A DNA stretch of 64,000 nt from assembly GCA_019916065.1 (NCBI GenBank), contig CM034237.1, positions 58,662,590 through 58,726,589 of the forward strand, given 5' to 3'. The stretch is from Vitellaria paradoxa (Eukaryota > Streptophyta > Magnoliopsida > Ericales > Sapotaceae). The position numbers and the translations under genes are program-made. The notes beneath the pieces are model-generated. The model was not told the origin of the DNA. It worked only from the letters and a program-made list of their open reading frames with translations, and ran no database searches. This document shows positions 34,338-47,376 of this stretch, piece after piece. Within the stretch, counting starts at the first letter, position 1, and every line of letters begins with the position of its first letter.

Positions 34338-36599
34338 TAGTGATGTAAACGGGGGCGTGTCGGCCCGCCACCCAGCCCAGTTTGACCCAGTCAGCCTGGG
34401 CTGCCCTTTTTCTGTTTTTTTTGGTTCGTACTAACTCTCAGATTAGGGCTTGGGTAATTCGATCTCTGCCCGCAACCAGGCCCGCCGCGCCTGCGACCTG
34501 CACCTTCAGCGCGCAACAGCAGAATTCAATTTTTTTTTTTTTTTCTCTCTAGCTGCTGTCCAACGGCTCTCCGTAGTTTTTTTTTTTAGTCATTGTCCAA
34601 CGGCTATCGATAGTAAAATATTTTCTAAAAAATTACCAAAAATTTCAATTTATTTACAAATCTCTCAATCCTCCACTATGATTACCTGCTACGAAGCTGG
34701 AACCCAAGGACAGAATTGAAGGAGTTAAGTGAAGAAGAAATAAGAATGAGTCAATAAATAAAATGGTATCGTTTATAGATTCTTAGTTAGTTATATTGTT
34801 TGTATAATAGCTATGATCTGTACCTTTGATTTCCACTTGATCCAACGGTTGGGATTTATCTTCCTCAGCTATAAATCTGAAGTCACGATGTCTGTACTGC
34901 GTTCCTCATTCTGTTAATGAAATTGATTCAGTTGTTTTCCGTGTGACTCCGGCATTTCACAGCAATCAATTGCTTCCGTGTGAAGTAGATATTCATTCGA
35001 TCCTTAGCATACCCCACACCTATTTAATTAAAAGTCATAAATTTCTCTCATTCTCTCTCAAATCTCTCTTACTCCCCAACTGGCAATTCTTAAGTGTATT
35101 CAGCAAGTTGATAAACTCTCTCAAATTTGTAAGTTGATAAACTCTCTCAAATTTAAAGTTACAGGTCGAAAGATTGAGGATTTCAAGCATTCAAATTATT
35201 ATAAGTTAATAAATTTTATTTTATTTTATTCTAAGTTTTTACAAAATTTTCTTAATTGGCATCTTTAAATTTTTAATTTGCATACTTTTAAATTTTTTTA
35301 ATCAAATGGATCCTAGAGAAACCTATATTTTTTATATTGAGGGTGAAGACTCAATTAATTCTCTCACCTATGAGCACAAGTGTACTGCTGCATCATCATT
35401 ATCACGTCAATTTTAAAAAGTATAAAATCATTTTATAAGAATTATACACAATGATAGAATGTACAAGATTAAATACAACATTTGTGAAGACTTAATAGAT
35501 GGTGGAAATAATTTTAAAATTAGTCATTTAAAAAAACATCTAAATAGAAGGTACCAACATGATACCTGTGCTAATGTTTTAATTAATCATTTTTTTTTCA
35601 CAAACTACATAAATCCAATTAGATAAGTAAGAGATAATTTAAATATATTTTCTTATGATCCTACAATAACCCAAAATAATTTGATTAAATTTATTATTAA
35701 AAATGGATAACTTTTTACTATGATTAGCAAAAATTAAAATTTTGAATAATTTATCCACGATGGTTTACACCACAATTTCATAATTTTTTAAAAATATCTT
35801 AAAAAAACATGTTTTACAAGATTTTGAAACAAATAAAAATTAATTAAAAGAATTTTTCCAAAATTTTGAATAAATGGTTTGTTTAACTTCGGTATGTGAA
35901 AATCTTGTCAAAATATTAAATATTAATGCATAATTTACATGTTATATTGATAAAAATTAAAAATTAAATAAATAAATAATTTTTTTAAAATTAGATGAAT
36001 AACCCTATACTAGAATGAATACCGGGGGCAATGATTTTTAGTAAACTTTCATCATAAGGTTTAGTTAAAAAAAATATTTTCTATTACATTAGATAATGCT
36101 TCATATAATATTTGTGTTTTTTTACTTGCTTAGTATTTTTTTTCTTCATTGATTGCACAAGGTAATTTATTTCATAAGTGTTGTAATTTATTTCATAAGT
36201 GTATTTTTTTTTTTTTTGTAGTTTATTTTATAAGTGTTGTTGTACCCATATCCCAAATTTAATTATTAAAGATGGATTGAGTACTTAAATTTTTATAATT
36301 AATTCTATACTTATAATTCGAATTCGAATTCAATATTAATTAAGTAATTGTTTATTTTTTAATAAAATATTAATTATATGTTTCAATGTATTTTTATTAG
36401 TTTTATTTGCATGTATAAATTTTAGAAAAAAAATTTAAAAAAATTTAAAAATAAGTCGAGACAGTTGAGGCGATCGAATTAGGGGTGAATTTACATGACT
36501 CGAACCCGATACAAAGAGAGCCAAGCCAACTAGGGCAAGCTGACCCGACGCCAGGTCAAGGGTGGGTCGGGCCCGATCCCAGCTCAAATTACATCACTA
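34338..36599. mobile_element. Decayed hAT element with TAGTGATGTAA ends
   Basis: TAGTGATGTAA at 34338 and its reverse complement TTACATCACTA ending at 36599 form the terminal repeats; GC-rich GGGTCGGGCC-type words lie just inside both. At 35306-35800 a + frame with stops reads MDPRETYIFYIEGEDS, then a degenerate BED-finger-like part (C...HLKKH) and YDPTITQNNLIKFII, as in hAT transposase N-termini. The rest of the transposase is missing. No matching 8-bp duplication is seen. 34735-34990 may be a nested LTR fragment (weak). Confidence 0.65.
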
Positions 36600-36605
36600 C
36601 ATATA

Positions 36606-36967
36606 GGTCCCGTTTGGAGTAAGAAAAAATAAAATAAATTGAAATAAAATGTGGATTGAGTTAATTTTGGCGCCTTTTTTTCCTGAAAAGTAGCAAACCG
36701 TGGGAACGGTTTTCCAAATTCGTTCCCACGGATTCAAAAAAATTCATAAAAAATAACAACAATGGTACTCGTTTGAAAGCTTTCAACACGAAGAATATAA
36801 TTGTATAAAAAATTTACATATTCGGTTAGCTTACTTCCAGATTTTTTATTTTTTTAGCGAAATATTGAAATTTTTTTAAATTAGTGATTGCGGGAAAATT
36901 AGAGATAGAGGGGTTGTTGGAGATTTATAGAAATTTTTAGAGTTTGTTCTTGATGCCAAACGAGACC
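36606..36967. mobile_element. MITE, GGTCCCGTTTGG ends
   Basis: Starts GGTCCCGTTTGG and ends CCAAACGAGACC, with ATA on both sides (36603-36605 and 36968-36970). The interior has an inverted pair around GTGGGAACGG and CGTTCCCACG. It is the same family as 43293-43861, in reverse orientation, and abuts the dead hAT element on its left. Confidence 0.75.
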
Positions 36968-38294
36968 ATAGTGATCGAAGGATACAATATAGCACGTGCC
37001 AGACTCAAAAACACAATGAGGGTGATCGAAATTCAGAACCGTCTACGTGAGTTCATCTTAAATTATCTTCGCATACTTCGATTATTGAAGTTCTAAATCA
37101 TACATTTTATGGCATTATTAGCATAATTTCTGAAGTAAACAATCTAGTGGAAGCTACGGAAGCTCTTGAAACGTGCCAGTTTGAGTGGTCCCAAAAAATA
37201 ATCTTACAAACGGTACCATCCAAGAAAAGAGGGTTGTCTGGACTCATAATATATATGCTTTGTTTGATCCCATCTCACTGTTTTCTTTGATCAAAGAAAG
37301 AAGACTGAAGTTTCATCTATAATAATGTTTTGTTTGTTTTATCTCTGTTTGTTTTTTAAATTTCACAAAAATAAAAGATTAAAATTTCAATTTTTAGGTA
37401 GCTAATATTGAATTAAAACCATACCACGGTCGCATAATCTCAAAAAAAATATATAAATAAATATATATATACATATATTGGGGCCCTGAAGAGGTGAAGT
37501 GACTGAACAAGTTGGGGTGAATCACCATGGAATTATAGCATATTTCTTTTCACAAAATGTGGAATGCATCGCAATCTAATGCAATAAAATTTTAGTCTCA
37601 AAGAAATTAAATCAATTTCATCTATACATTTACGTTGAGAGCTACATTCTTGGAAATGAATCTTCTTGTTAAAAAAGATTGGTACAATATTGACCATATG
37701 TACATGTGTACAAGCGTGCGTGTAAATTCTAAAACTAAACATTTATTTATTTATTTTTTTGTTAGTAGCAAGTCATTTGCCTTTCCAATAGTAAAATTGA
37801 AGTTCATTTTTTTTAATATATGGATTTTATCATTATGGTTAATTAATTAACCTTTTGTGTTTAGCATGGTTCTAAAAATTATTGAATCTATATGTCCCAA
37901 AAATACTTATCCAAGCAAAAATTTCCAATTACACTCAAGAATATCAAAACTAATTCAAGTTTTTGATGACGAAAAATTACACTTGATCAACTGAATAATT
38001 TCAAAGTTTGGAACCAACCTTTAATCAAGGTAGCATACTACAAGATACATATATATATATATATATATATATATCCTCCTTTCTCTGAGAGTGAGTTACA
38101 TATTGAAAACTTGCTACCGTTTGGTTGGCAAAACGAACTTCGCATTACACACGAGGATGTATTAATTGAAGAATCATCTCATATCATTACACAAATTAAC
38201 TACCAGTGACACATAGACAGTAATAGAGATGGGGGAAGAAAAATTCACGGAGGGAGAGGCCGGCAAAACAATACGGATCGATCGATGCATGATT
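36968..38294. other. Intergenic; 3' flank of the EF-hand gene
   Basis: No gene seen. A (TA)n run lies at about 38047-38074. The last 200 bp before 38295 probably include the 3' untranslated region of the gene on -. Confidence 0.5.
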
Positions 38295-38633
38295 CTAAAA
38301 GTGTTTCATAACTTCGTCTAGCCACTTTCTCGACCCTTTCATGAGGTCAGGGCTAAGTCTGAACATGAGGACACAAAACTCCATTTGGTTCAAGCTCCCG
38401 TCGCCGTCCATATCGCCTTCTTTGAGCATGGACAAGAGCTCGTCGTCGCTCATGTTCTGCAGCCCAAGCACGGCCGAGTTCCTCTTCAAGCTCTCGAAGG
38501 TGATGACCCCCTTGTCCCCATCCATCAACAAGCGAAACCCATTGCAGAGCTCGTCCATGAACCCCTCTGCTCCGAGTTTCGCCACCATGGATGGAAAGAA
38601 GTCCTCGAACACTACCTTACTTTTAGATGCCAT
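38295..38633 (-). CDS. PBP1: PBP1/KIC-type single-EF-hand calcium-binding protein
   Basis: Intronless frame of 112 residues, start MASKSKVVFEDFFPSM. One canonical EF-hand loop is visible at residues 74-85 (DMDGDGSLNQME, acidic ligands at positions 1, 3, 5 and 12), followed by FCVLMFRLSPDLM, the signature of the Arabidopsis PBP1 (PINOID-binding) and KIC (kinesin KCBP-interacting) group. These small cytosolic sensors modulate partner proteins on calcium binding; which partner applies here cannot be told. The protein is slightly shorter than the Arabidopsis members because the N-terminal extension is short. No lesions. Upstream on - are a TATTTAAAC box (38731-38739) and a (GA/CT)n tract. Confidence 0.93.
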   Translation of the reverse strand: MASKSKVVFEDFFPSMVAKLGAEGFMDELCNGFRLLMDGDKGVITFESLKRNSAVLGLQNMSDDELLSMLKEGDMDGDGSLNQMEFCVLMFRLSPDLMKGSRKWLDEVMKHF

Positions 38634-38730
38634 TGCCTCGCTGGCTAGCTAGCTTGTGTGTGTATGTGTATTTATAATATATGTAATGTTGAAGCTTGAT
38701 TTGGTTTGGATGATGACTTAGATATGCATG

Positions 38731-38761
38731 GTTTAAATAGGGGGAGGGCTGGAGGAGATAA

Positions 38762-38797
<36 letters not shown>
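38731..38797 (-). promoter_or_regulatory. TATA-like box and (CT)n tract of the EF-hand gene
   Basis: On -, a (CT)n microsatellite (about 38765-38797) precedes TATTTAAAC (38731-38739), about 98-106 bp upstream of the ATG at 38633. The spacing fits a core promoter and a short leader. The microsatellite may vary in length between individuals. Confidence 0.5.
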
Positions 38798-38799
<2 letters not shown>

Positions 38800-41700
38800 T
38801 ATGTGGAGCCAAGGAAGGTACAGATAAGAAGCCAAAAGTTTGTTAACGCCATTTTGCTGATAAATTTCATGGGTGTTTCATGGTGCACGAGGGTTCTCTT
38901 TCCTAGAAATTGCATGGGAAGGTGCCTTCCTCACTACGTTGGTCATAGCTAGCATTTTCCTCCCAAAGAAAAAAATTTTTTTTTTGAATTCAACCACAAA
39001 ATTACTCAAACAGCTGCCACCTAATTTGTCTCCATGAAAAAGTTTAAATTAATAAAATTAAATCACGTTACAAAAACATTTATAATTGCATACAAATTTT
39101 AATTATCTGGTTGATGAGATATTTATATTTCATCATTTATTTCCCTCACTTTATATTAATGTTAATTTCCCGAAGAAATTAAAGTGAATCTAGTTTACAT
39201 TGATTGATTTATCTTTTGTTTTTAAACGATGGTCTTTTGTACAAACATTTGTTATTTAAAAGAATATTTGAAAATGTGATTATCTTGCTGAAAGGATGCA
39301 GTGATGAAGATTGAGGGCTTTGCGGGTAGAGAGAAGGTAATAAACAGACAAAAACTAAATTTGTCTCAACCTAAATGATCCTTAATAGGAGCTTGGCATA
39401 ATTAAAAAGGGATTTGGCAGGGCATTGGCCCGGTTGAATTACTTTTTTGTTACTGTAATTAATAGTAATCAATTAGGAAAGGGAAATGAGATTAAGAGCT
39501 AGCGGCCGGAAAGCATTGACTTTGAACATGAGAGCGTCTCTAAAGTGATTGCATTAATTTATTTATTATAAGTTTTCTTAATTATATCCTGATATATTAA
39601 TCAACTAATTAAATATTTTTCTTTAATTATTATTTTCGTTATTAATTTGAGGATGAGAACGCAAAAAAATAGTTGCTTTTTTGTACAATTCAGATACTGA
39701 TCTGATGAGGAAAAAACAAGTACAAAGTTGCTTTTACTAGATAGAAGAATTCTCAGTTCCAACTTAAATTGGAGAACTAACTAAAACCCATATGATATAG
39801 AAATAGGGTATGTGTACATATATATATTTATACGTACCATGCCTCATTATTTTATTTTCACCATGATTGTAAAAGGGGGGGGGGGGAACATAAATGGGTA
39901 AAAGTTAAAAAGGACAATTGCAAAACAAGAAGTTTCTATTCTGACCTAGGAAGGTCGCAGGGTCATATGCAGGGCAAAAACTAGCTAAGTAGGATTCATC
40001 TTTGGCATCATACTTGGTTTTGTACGTACACCAGAGAAAGAAAACAAATTGCTCCCAACTTTCACTTTTCCTCGAAGCTTACAATTTTCTTCAAAGTGTT
40101 TGCTAGCTAGAAAGTCTCTTGTTGTGATATTGGGTACTTGATATTGAGTCCCTACTTCCATGTCAATTGGAGGGACTAAGGTCTGTGGCTACCGCAGTTA
40201 TTGAACCGATCGATTAGTAATACGTGAAAATTTGTGGATGTGTCGCTTAAAATAAAAATAAATAAATAAATTACAACTTAATTGTAAATTTCCATTAATC
40301 ATTTAGTTAATATTTTTAAAGGATTCTTAAAGTAGGATAATATTTTCCTAAAAGAATTATAATTCATTTATCATTAATTACAACCCAAAAAAAAAGTAAT
40401 AATAACTTGATACTGTTTGTACCTTATAGTCATGTAATTTTAATTGTATCACTTTATCCCTGTATATTTGATTACGTTTCAATATTATTCATTTGTTTGA
40501 TTCTTTTAAAAAAATTTGTAACAGGGCAATAATGGACAAACGGATTTTTTGACTCATTTTTTTAACATATTACGCAGTAAGATAATTTTAAAAATAGATC
40601 AAATACACGTGATAGAGGTTCTATTTAAAATAACAAAAAATTCTAAAAAATGATAAAAAATATTAAAAATTTTAAAAGTTATTAACTTTTTATTTCATTA
40701 CACGAATTACGAACTACAACTTATCTTACTTTATTCTTTTTTTTTTTTTTTTTTGTCACTCTAAAAGCATCAAAGTGACACAATTAGAAATACAAAACTT
40801 AAAGTACTGGAATTGGTGATGCATTTTACCTAAAAGAAAAAAATGAAAGGAAAAAAAAAAAGAAAGAAAGAAAGAGGGAGAGAAGTTGCAATTCATTGAT
40901 TATCACCTAAAGTATATAAACCAAACTTTAGGGCCATCGACGATAACTTGGGTGTGCAGCCAAGAGGACAACCTAGCTTCCTTACTGTAACATTATCTTT
41001 TTGACTACAACGTCTGGTGTGGGAAACCTAGTGGCTGGCTTTGTTGATACATACAGAAATGATTCAGAAATTCCTTGCATTGGTCTCCGCACTGAAAGAA
41101 AATTCAAAGTGGTTTCTTGTGGGCGTGTCAAAGCTCCCATTTTTAGAAAGAAAAAGACCCCTTTCTTCATTCATTTCGAATTGGCTTCTAAGGAAGTTTC
41201 CTACCAATGTTGATGGTTGGGTTAAGTCCCTTAAGGGTCTTCTGGCTTTATAATTATGTGACATGTAGAGGACTACTTCTGTCTTTAAGCTAGTTGAGAG
41301 CACAGAGAGATTATTAACTTGGGTGTTTCTCAAATTTTCAAACTCAGATTCTCAATCAATTATACCTCTATTTACTTATTACTTCTACGGTATGTTGGGA
41401 ATATTCCTCAAATAAAAGGCATAGTTGTGGATAACTTGGGAGAGAAGGTTAAATTAATTTTCGACATATCCTAGATAGACTCATTAATTAGAATATGAAA
41501 CTTGGAACCCAATTAAAAAATTCAGATGAGTATGCTCTGTTCTCCCGACACAATGAATCCAAGTCCTTCATTCGGGTCCATCAGTTCTCGTACAACTTAT
41601 TAATTAGACCACTAAACTTGGCTAGATAGATTTTATGTTGGTATTGATCGATGCTCGAAATCGAAACCTTCCAGAAAACTTTGCATATGTGGAATGGCAG

Positions 41701-43289
41701 TCGTCCAAAGTAGCGCATTTTTCATTGAAGTACAGGGCAGGAGTTCTATATATATATATTTATATATTATATATATGTATGTGTGTTTTGATGATAACAA
41801 ATAAAAAAAACTTCACATTTTAAATGGAGGAGTTATATTTTGGAACATTTTTGTTTACTCTCTCTCTCACACAAACACACAGAGAGGAACTGTAAGCACA
41901 GAGTAGCAGTCTGAGGGGAAGAAGATTAGGAGGCTATGTAACCACATCCACAGTTTATATTATTTTCACCAAACTCGTAATTATTAGAACTATTTTCTGG
42001 AAAAAGTTCCCTCTGGTGAAAGTCTACTGCAAGAGGTTTATTTTTTCTGTTTTACTAATTGACAAAGAAAGTATCATTAATTTGTTTGTAAGATTTTTTG
42101 ATATATTTATATAATTTTTTAATTTATTTTTGGATAAATTACACTTATCACTTTTGTTCTTTTCATTAATTTCACTTCAAAACATTTAAATCATACTATT
42201 TTAAATTTTATTTACTTTTAATAATCTCACTTTATTTCTATACATTTTATTGACAGAAATGATAGATATTAAATATACATATATCTTTTTACATATAACA
42301 TTATTTTTAGAGTTAAAGACAAGAAATATATTTTATAACGACTAAAAATAAAACAACTAAATTCAATCTTAATTAGTTCTTGTAATAAATATTATTTATT
42401 GGGACTAAGATTTGTATGAAAACTAGTTTATTTCATAAGAACTTTAATCAAATGACTAGGAATAAAATTAAAAGCCTTATTTATATAATTTAATTAAAAA
42501 AATGGAGCCTTCTTATTTGAATGGGGTGTTGGACAGTTATTTAAATTGCTTAAACATTGAACTGAGATTGGTTATGTGTGAATGTGATGCCCATTTTAAT
42601 ACTTTAATTTAATAATTTCGAGGTAAATTATTTGAAAAGTAGTTAAAAATTAGGATGATGTAATAGAATTGTGAACCTATCATTTCTAACACAAGGGATC
42701 CTTAAAAATGAGCTCTCTATTTCTCTAGTTTTTTAACACCAAAGTTCACAACCCAAATTAAAACTTGGGATACAGACTAAGACTTATATAACATACGCAC
42801 ACAACCCGAATTCTCACTATGGGAACCAGTCTCACAACAGGAACCGTGGCTTTACTATGCTTACACGCGATTGCTAACAAGTGTCGCGAAGCGGGCAGGT
42901 TTCTTTGGTTTTTTAACACCAAAGTCCACAACCCAAGTCAAAACTTGAGCTGTAAACTAAGACTTATATAACAATGCAGACAACTCGAATTTCAGATATG
43001 GGAACCATGAGCTCTCTGTTTCTGATTCTCTTGTAGTTGGATTCTCCAGAGCCATAAGAATCATAAAAATCCTTGATTTAAATGGGATTCCAACTTAGCA
43101 TTAATATTACAAATATACTACTATCATATTATTTTATATGAAAATTTTATAAAAAAAAAATTATGACCCAAAAGCAATCTTATTTTCTCCTTTTAATGTT
43201 TGCATTGTTTCACAAATGAAAAAAAAGAAGAACATAAAATTAGTTCTCCCAATTCTGTTGATCATATATAATGTTAATAAATCGAATAT
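38800..43289. other. Gene-poor intergenic region
   Basis: 40615-40770 resembles the ATTACGAACT-core MITE family. 41000-41250 has overlapping + and - frames of 60-90 codons of unlike composition but no recognised family. At about 42725-42829 and 42907-43008 a block with TTTTTTAACACCAAAG and CTAAGACTTATATAACA is repeated (period about 180 bp). ATGAGCTCTCT also recurs at 42709 and 43009. The remainder is AT-rich with short G and T runs. Confidence 0.5.
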
Positions 43290-43292
43290 TAA

Positions 43293-43861
43293 GCACCGTT
43301 TGGAGTACCAAGAAATAAAATAAATTAAATCTCCAATAACCTCTATAAATCATTAAAATTCTTTATTACATATTTACACATTCTCACCTTTATTAATTTC
43401 AAAAAATTTTAATATTTCACTAAAAAAATAAAAAATCTAGAAAAAAGTTAACCGAGTGTGTAAGTTTTTTTTAATAATCATATTCTTTGAGTTAAGAACT
43501 TTCAAGCGAGTACCATTGTCATTATTTTATATGAATTTTTTTGAATCCGTAGAACGGATTTAGAAAAATCGTTCTACCAGTTTTTGCACTGTACATCTCT
43601 AAAGAGATTTTTTTGAATTTGTTAGAACGAATTTAGAAAACCATTCTAACGGTTTACCACTATCGAGAGAGAGAGTAAAACTATTGTGCAAAACATCGAG
43701 TATTGATTTTTTGAATCCGTCAGTATGGATTTGAAAAACCGTTCTAACGATTTCTCTAAAAAACGTGGTTTTAAAAGAAAATACTAAACACTAAAATTAA
43801 CTCAAAATCACATTTTATCTCAATTTATTTATTTATTTTTTTTATCACTTCAAACGCTACC
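43293..43861. mobile_element. Harbinger-like MITE with TAA target duplication
   Basis: Starts GCACCGTTTGGAG and ends CTTCAAACGCTACC, with TAA on both sides (43290-43292 and 43862-43864), as for PIF/Harbinger elements. The interior carries repeated GAATCCGT...AACGGATTT and CGTTCTAACG words; it is related to 36606-36967 and longer because that piece is duplicated inside. Confidence 0.78.
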
Positions 43862-43864
43862 TAA

Positions 43865-45180
43865 TGACATTTATATCAGCTTCAATTCCTTTAGATCAAA
43901 ACATTCTCCTAAGGGCCATTCAAAAGACCAGGCCGATCTAATTTAAACCCCAAACCAAGCCTGGCCCAATATGCGTGAGCCATTCATGGGCGAAGGGAGA
44001 TTGTCCATGGGCGGCCCTGTTAGCACGGGCACGGGAAATTTTGAAAAACTCTTCGACTTTATTTTTTCCTAGGAAATAGGATAAATTTCACTTTATCTCT
44101 TAAATTTTCTCATGAATCCCATTTTAGAACTTGATTTTGGTGCCGTTTAAAAGCTCAAAATTTAATAACTTTTAGTGAAGTAAGTAGAAATTTTTAATAA
44201 TCTTTAGCAACTTTTGTAACTTTTAGTTGTTTAGTAAATTTTTTTAACAACTTTTAGTAATTTTTAATAATTTTTAGTCATTTTGTAGTTGATAAGTTAC
44301 TGAGAAGAAAAGTGATAAAAATTAGTGATTTGTCAAAAAGTAAAAATTAATAATTTTTTACTAAAAATTGTACCTCTAAACAGTCTCTTAATTTTTCTAA
44401 TAATTAAGAGGCTAAACTTTTGACTTGTTATACTATTCACTCTTCCATTAGTCATGGTTTAGATCTTTAGCTGGTCTATTGGTAGCGATTAATTTTTTTT
44501 TTTTTCTTGGATGCGTTGACAACCCCTTTTTTTTACATAGGTGTTATGATTTTTGATGCGATTTGTTGTTATTTTTTATGAATTAAATATTTAATTGACG
44601 AAAAATGAGATCGTAACAAATTAAAAGTCTAAAATTTTTATTGTTAAAAAAATATAAAATCCTAAAACAAGATTTGTAGGGAGGGGATAAAGTGGAATTT
44701 GCCCCAAAAGAATATTTGAAAATAGCATATATTGGTGGACTGCTAAGCTGTGTTTTGGGGTGAGGGTTTGGTAAAGAAAAAATAAAAAGGGAAAAAAAGT
44801 TGAAAAATAGGAAGAAAATATAAAATTTTGAATACATAAAATTTTGTCCAAATAGATTTAAAAAAATACAATGTATGTGATTGGATATAAAAGAAAGAAT
44901 TAACATTTTTGTGAGAAATTATTTTCTTAATACTTGGTTGAGAGAATATGAGATTGTTTGTTTAGTATTTGATTGATTTGCTATAGGATGAAATACAATA
45001 TTTGATTTAATAGAATATTTAATTGGAGATAATTTATTTTGAACATTTAAACTTTGGTAGAAACAAATTTAAAAACGATATAAAAAAATATCACTTAAGA
45101 GGATTCTCAATCCAAAGCAAACAAACACGCAAACAAACGCAGCCGTATTTTACTTTACTAGGATGGTGGTTACAATCAGT
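43865..45180. other. Intergenic DNA, no gene seen
   Basis: About 44140-44390 has repeated AACTTTTAGTAA-type words and a CCGTTTAAAAG...CTCTAAACAGTC end pair, probably an eroded MITE. 44583-44906 is open on - only because it is T/A-rich; no product is recognised. Confidence 0.45.
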
Positions 45181-46232
45181 GCAGCATTGCACCGTATATA
45201 AAATCTTATAAATCTTTATAAATACGAATTACGAGATAATAAAATTTAAATTCTTCACTCACTACACGAATTACGAGATATTTATTTTTACAATTTTATT
45301 TTATTTTATACATTTTTATACAACTCCAAACACACCAATAATCAAGTGCAACGTTGAGCCACATTGGATTTTTGTGGGAGGAATCTAATGCCTCCCATTT
45401 AAAGTCAATCCCCTCTCTCACATAGTAAATTTTGCTAACATTTAAAAACTTATTTTTCAAATTATAATTTTTTATTAATATAAATTTAAATATTTTTTGA
45501 AAAAATAAAAATAATAAAAAAATAACAGACTAGTAACTAAAAAAAAAAGATATAGTAAATTTGTCTATCATTAAATGAATCACGTACAAGTGAATTTTAT
45601 TTTATTCTTTTTTTTTTTTTAAATATCAAATTTTTTATATAGACTCATATTTAGAAAATTTTATGCACTTAAAAATTATAAACATAATTTTTATATGTTG
45701 AAGTTAGTCAAAGTTGGCATCTGTATACACGTAAAAATGTCAGGGGTTGCTTCAACATATAAAAATTATTTTGATAATTTTTAAATACATAAAAAAATTT
45801 TCTAGATATGAGAGTCCATATAAAAAATTTTAATTTTTTTACAAAAAAAATTAAAATAAAATAAAATTATGCGATTCATTCAATGATAGGCAAATTTGCT
45901 ATATATTTTTTTATTTTTAGTTATTAGTTTGTTATTTTTTATTATTTTTATTTTTTCAAAAAAATATTTAAAATTTATATTAATAAAAATTATAATTTAA
46001 AAATAATTTTTTAAGTGTTAACAAAATTTAGTGTGTATGAGAGAGGGATTAATGAGAGAGTGAAAGAAAAGAGAGAAAAAAAAAATATAAGGGATTAATG
46101 AGAGAGTGAAAAGAGAAGGAAAAAAAAATCTAACTTTATATGAGCGCCATTAAATTCCTTTCCCAAAAAAAAAAAAAAAAAAAAGAATCAATCGCTCAAA
46201 ATTGCACCTGACTATATTCGGTGCAATGCTGC
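45181..46232. repeat. Nested inverted-repeat structure with 14-bp outer repeats
   Basis: GCAGCATTGCACCG at 45181-45194 has its exact reverse complement at 46219-46232. Just inside the left end (45195-45333) is sequence of the ATTACGAGATA MITE family also seen at 28629-28795. The centre is the long foldback 45411-46047. No target duplication is evident outside the 14-bp repeats. Confidence 0.6.
45411..46047. repeat. Foldback element with arms of about 295 bp
   Basis: Left arm 45411-45703 and right arm 45750-46047 are reverse complements with scattered mismatches, from CCCTCTCTCA at the tip to TTATATGTTGAAG at the loop; the unpaired loop is about 46 bp. A transcript through it would form a very long hairpin. 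No coding capacity. Confidence 0.88.
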
Positions 46233-46908
46233 CCCGGTTCCACCCCCATCCCATTCTATTTGCGTTCTATGTCCCAAAAAAGTACGAGACCCAATCTATT
46301 GACCATCTCGATAGACTAAGGGGTCATTTAGATAATAAAAAGTGGTTAAAAATTTAAAGAAAAAAATTGAAGATTATCAGTCATGTTTTAATATTTAAAA
46401 GACTAATTAAAAGTTATTAAAATAATTTATTGGAACAATGTAAAGTAAACTGTTTCAACGGTTTTTGTCAAAAAAATAATATGAAAAGTTAACAAATATT
46501 GAAAAAAGTGAAAAAAAGTGAGTAACTTTCTATAATTTTTTTTAAAAATTTGTAAAATTTTAAATTTTAAAAATAAATACATGAAAAATAAAAATAACAA
46601 AAGTTAATAACAGTAGATAAATCTTTGTAATTTTTTATAACTTTCAGTGATTTTAACCCAACCAAACGGGACATAAGTATGAACATTTCTACTGGAAAAA
46701 CATTTCCCCTGTTGAATTATGGACAAAAATGAAAAGGAAAAGCCAGCAGACAGCCTCAGTGGACAGCAAGCCAAAATAAATAAATAAAATATTGAGGTCA
46801 CTACAACCTGTGCACCTAAAAACATTTTTCTGGCAACAAACCCTACTTACTGGCAAAACTATCGAATGAGATAACGACATGCGAATGAGAAAACTACTCG
46901 TGCCGTCT
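46233..46908. other. Intergenic; eroded MITE-like piece
   Basis: About 46322-46675 runs from GGGGTCATTTAG to CCAAACGGGACA, imperfect ends like the CGTTTGG MITEs. No gene seen. Confidence 0.4.
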
Positions 46909-47368
46909 TAGGGCTTGAAACGAGCCGAGCTGAGCCGAGTCAAGTTTTAACATATTCGAGCTCAGCTCGAACCTTTTATACTGAACTCGAGCTCAATTCA
47001 AACTTTTATATAGACTCGAGCTCGGCTCGATAAAGAAGAATTTAGGCTCGGTTAAGCTCGCGAATAGCTCGATTAAACCAAAACGACGTCCTTTTGATTT
47101 AAAATATAATATATTTAAAAAATATAATAAAAATATTATTAAAAATATAAAAATATTATTAAAAATATAAAAATATTATTAAAAAAATATATATTATTCT
47201 AACCGAGCTTACTCGCGAGCTTTCGAACCGAGCTTCTCTAAGTTCGAGCTCGAGCTCGAATTCAAAACGAGCCAAAAACTAAGCTCGATTCGAGCTCGTT
47301 TAACTCACGAATCGAGCTGGAGCCGAGCTCGAATAGCTCGCGAACGGCTCGGTTCGTTTCCACCCCTA
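46909..47368. mobile_element. hAT-type MITE, same family as 26131-26503
   Basis: Ends TAGGGCTTGAAACGAGCC and, inverted, TAGGGGTGGAAACGAACC. Flanks TGCCGTCT (46901-46908) and TACCGTCT (47369-47376) form an 8-bp duplication with one mismatch. The body is dense in GAGCTCG words around an AAAATATTATT core. Confidence 0.82.
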
Positions 47369-47376
47369 TACCGTCT

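Noticed and set aside
41001..41253. Overlapping + and - frames of 60-90 codons
   Set aside because: No family is recognised, neither strand is favoured and no splice context is evident; left as unexplained intergenic DNA.
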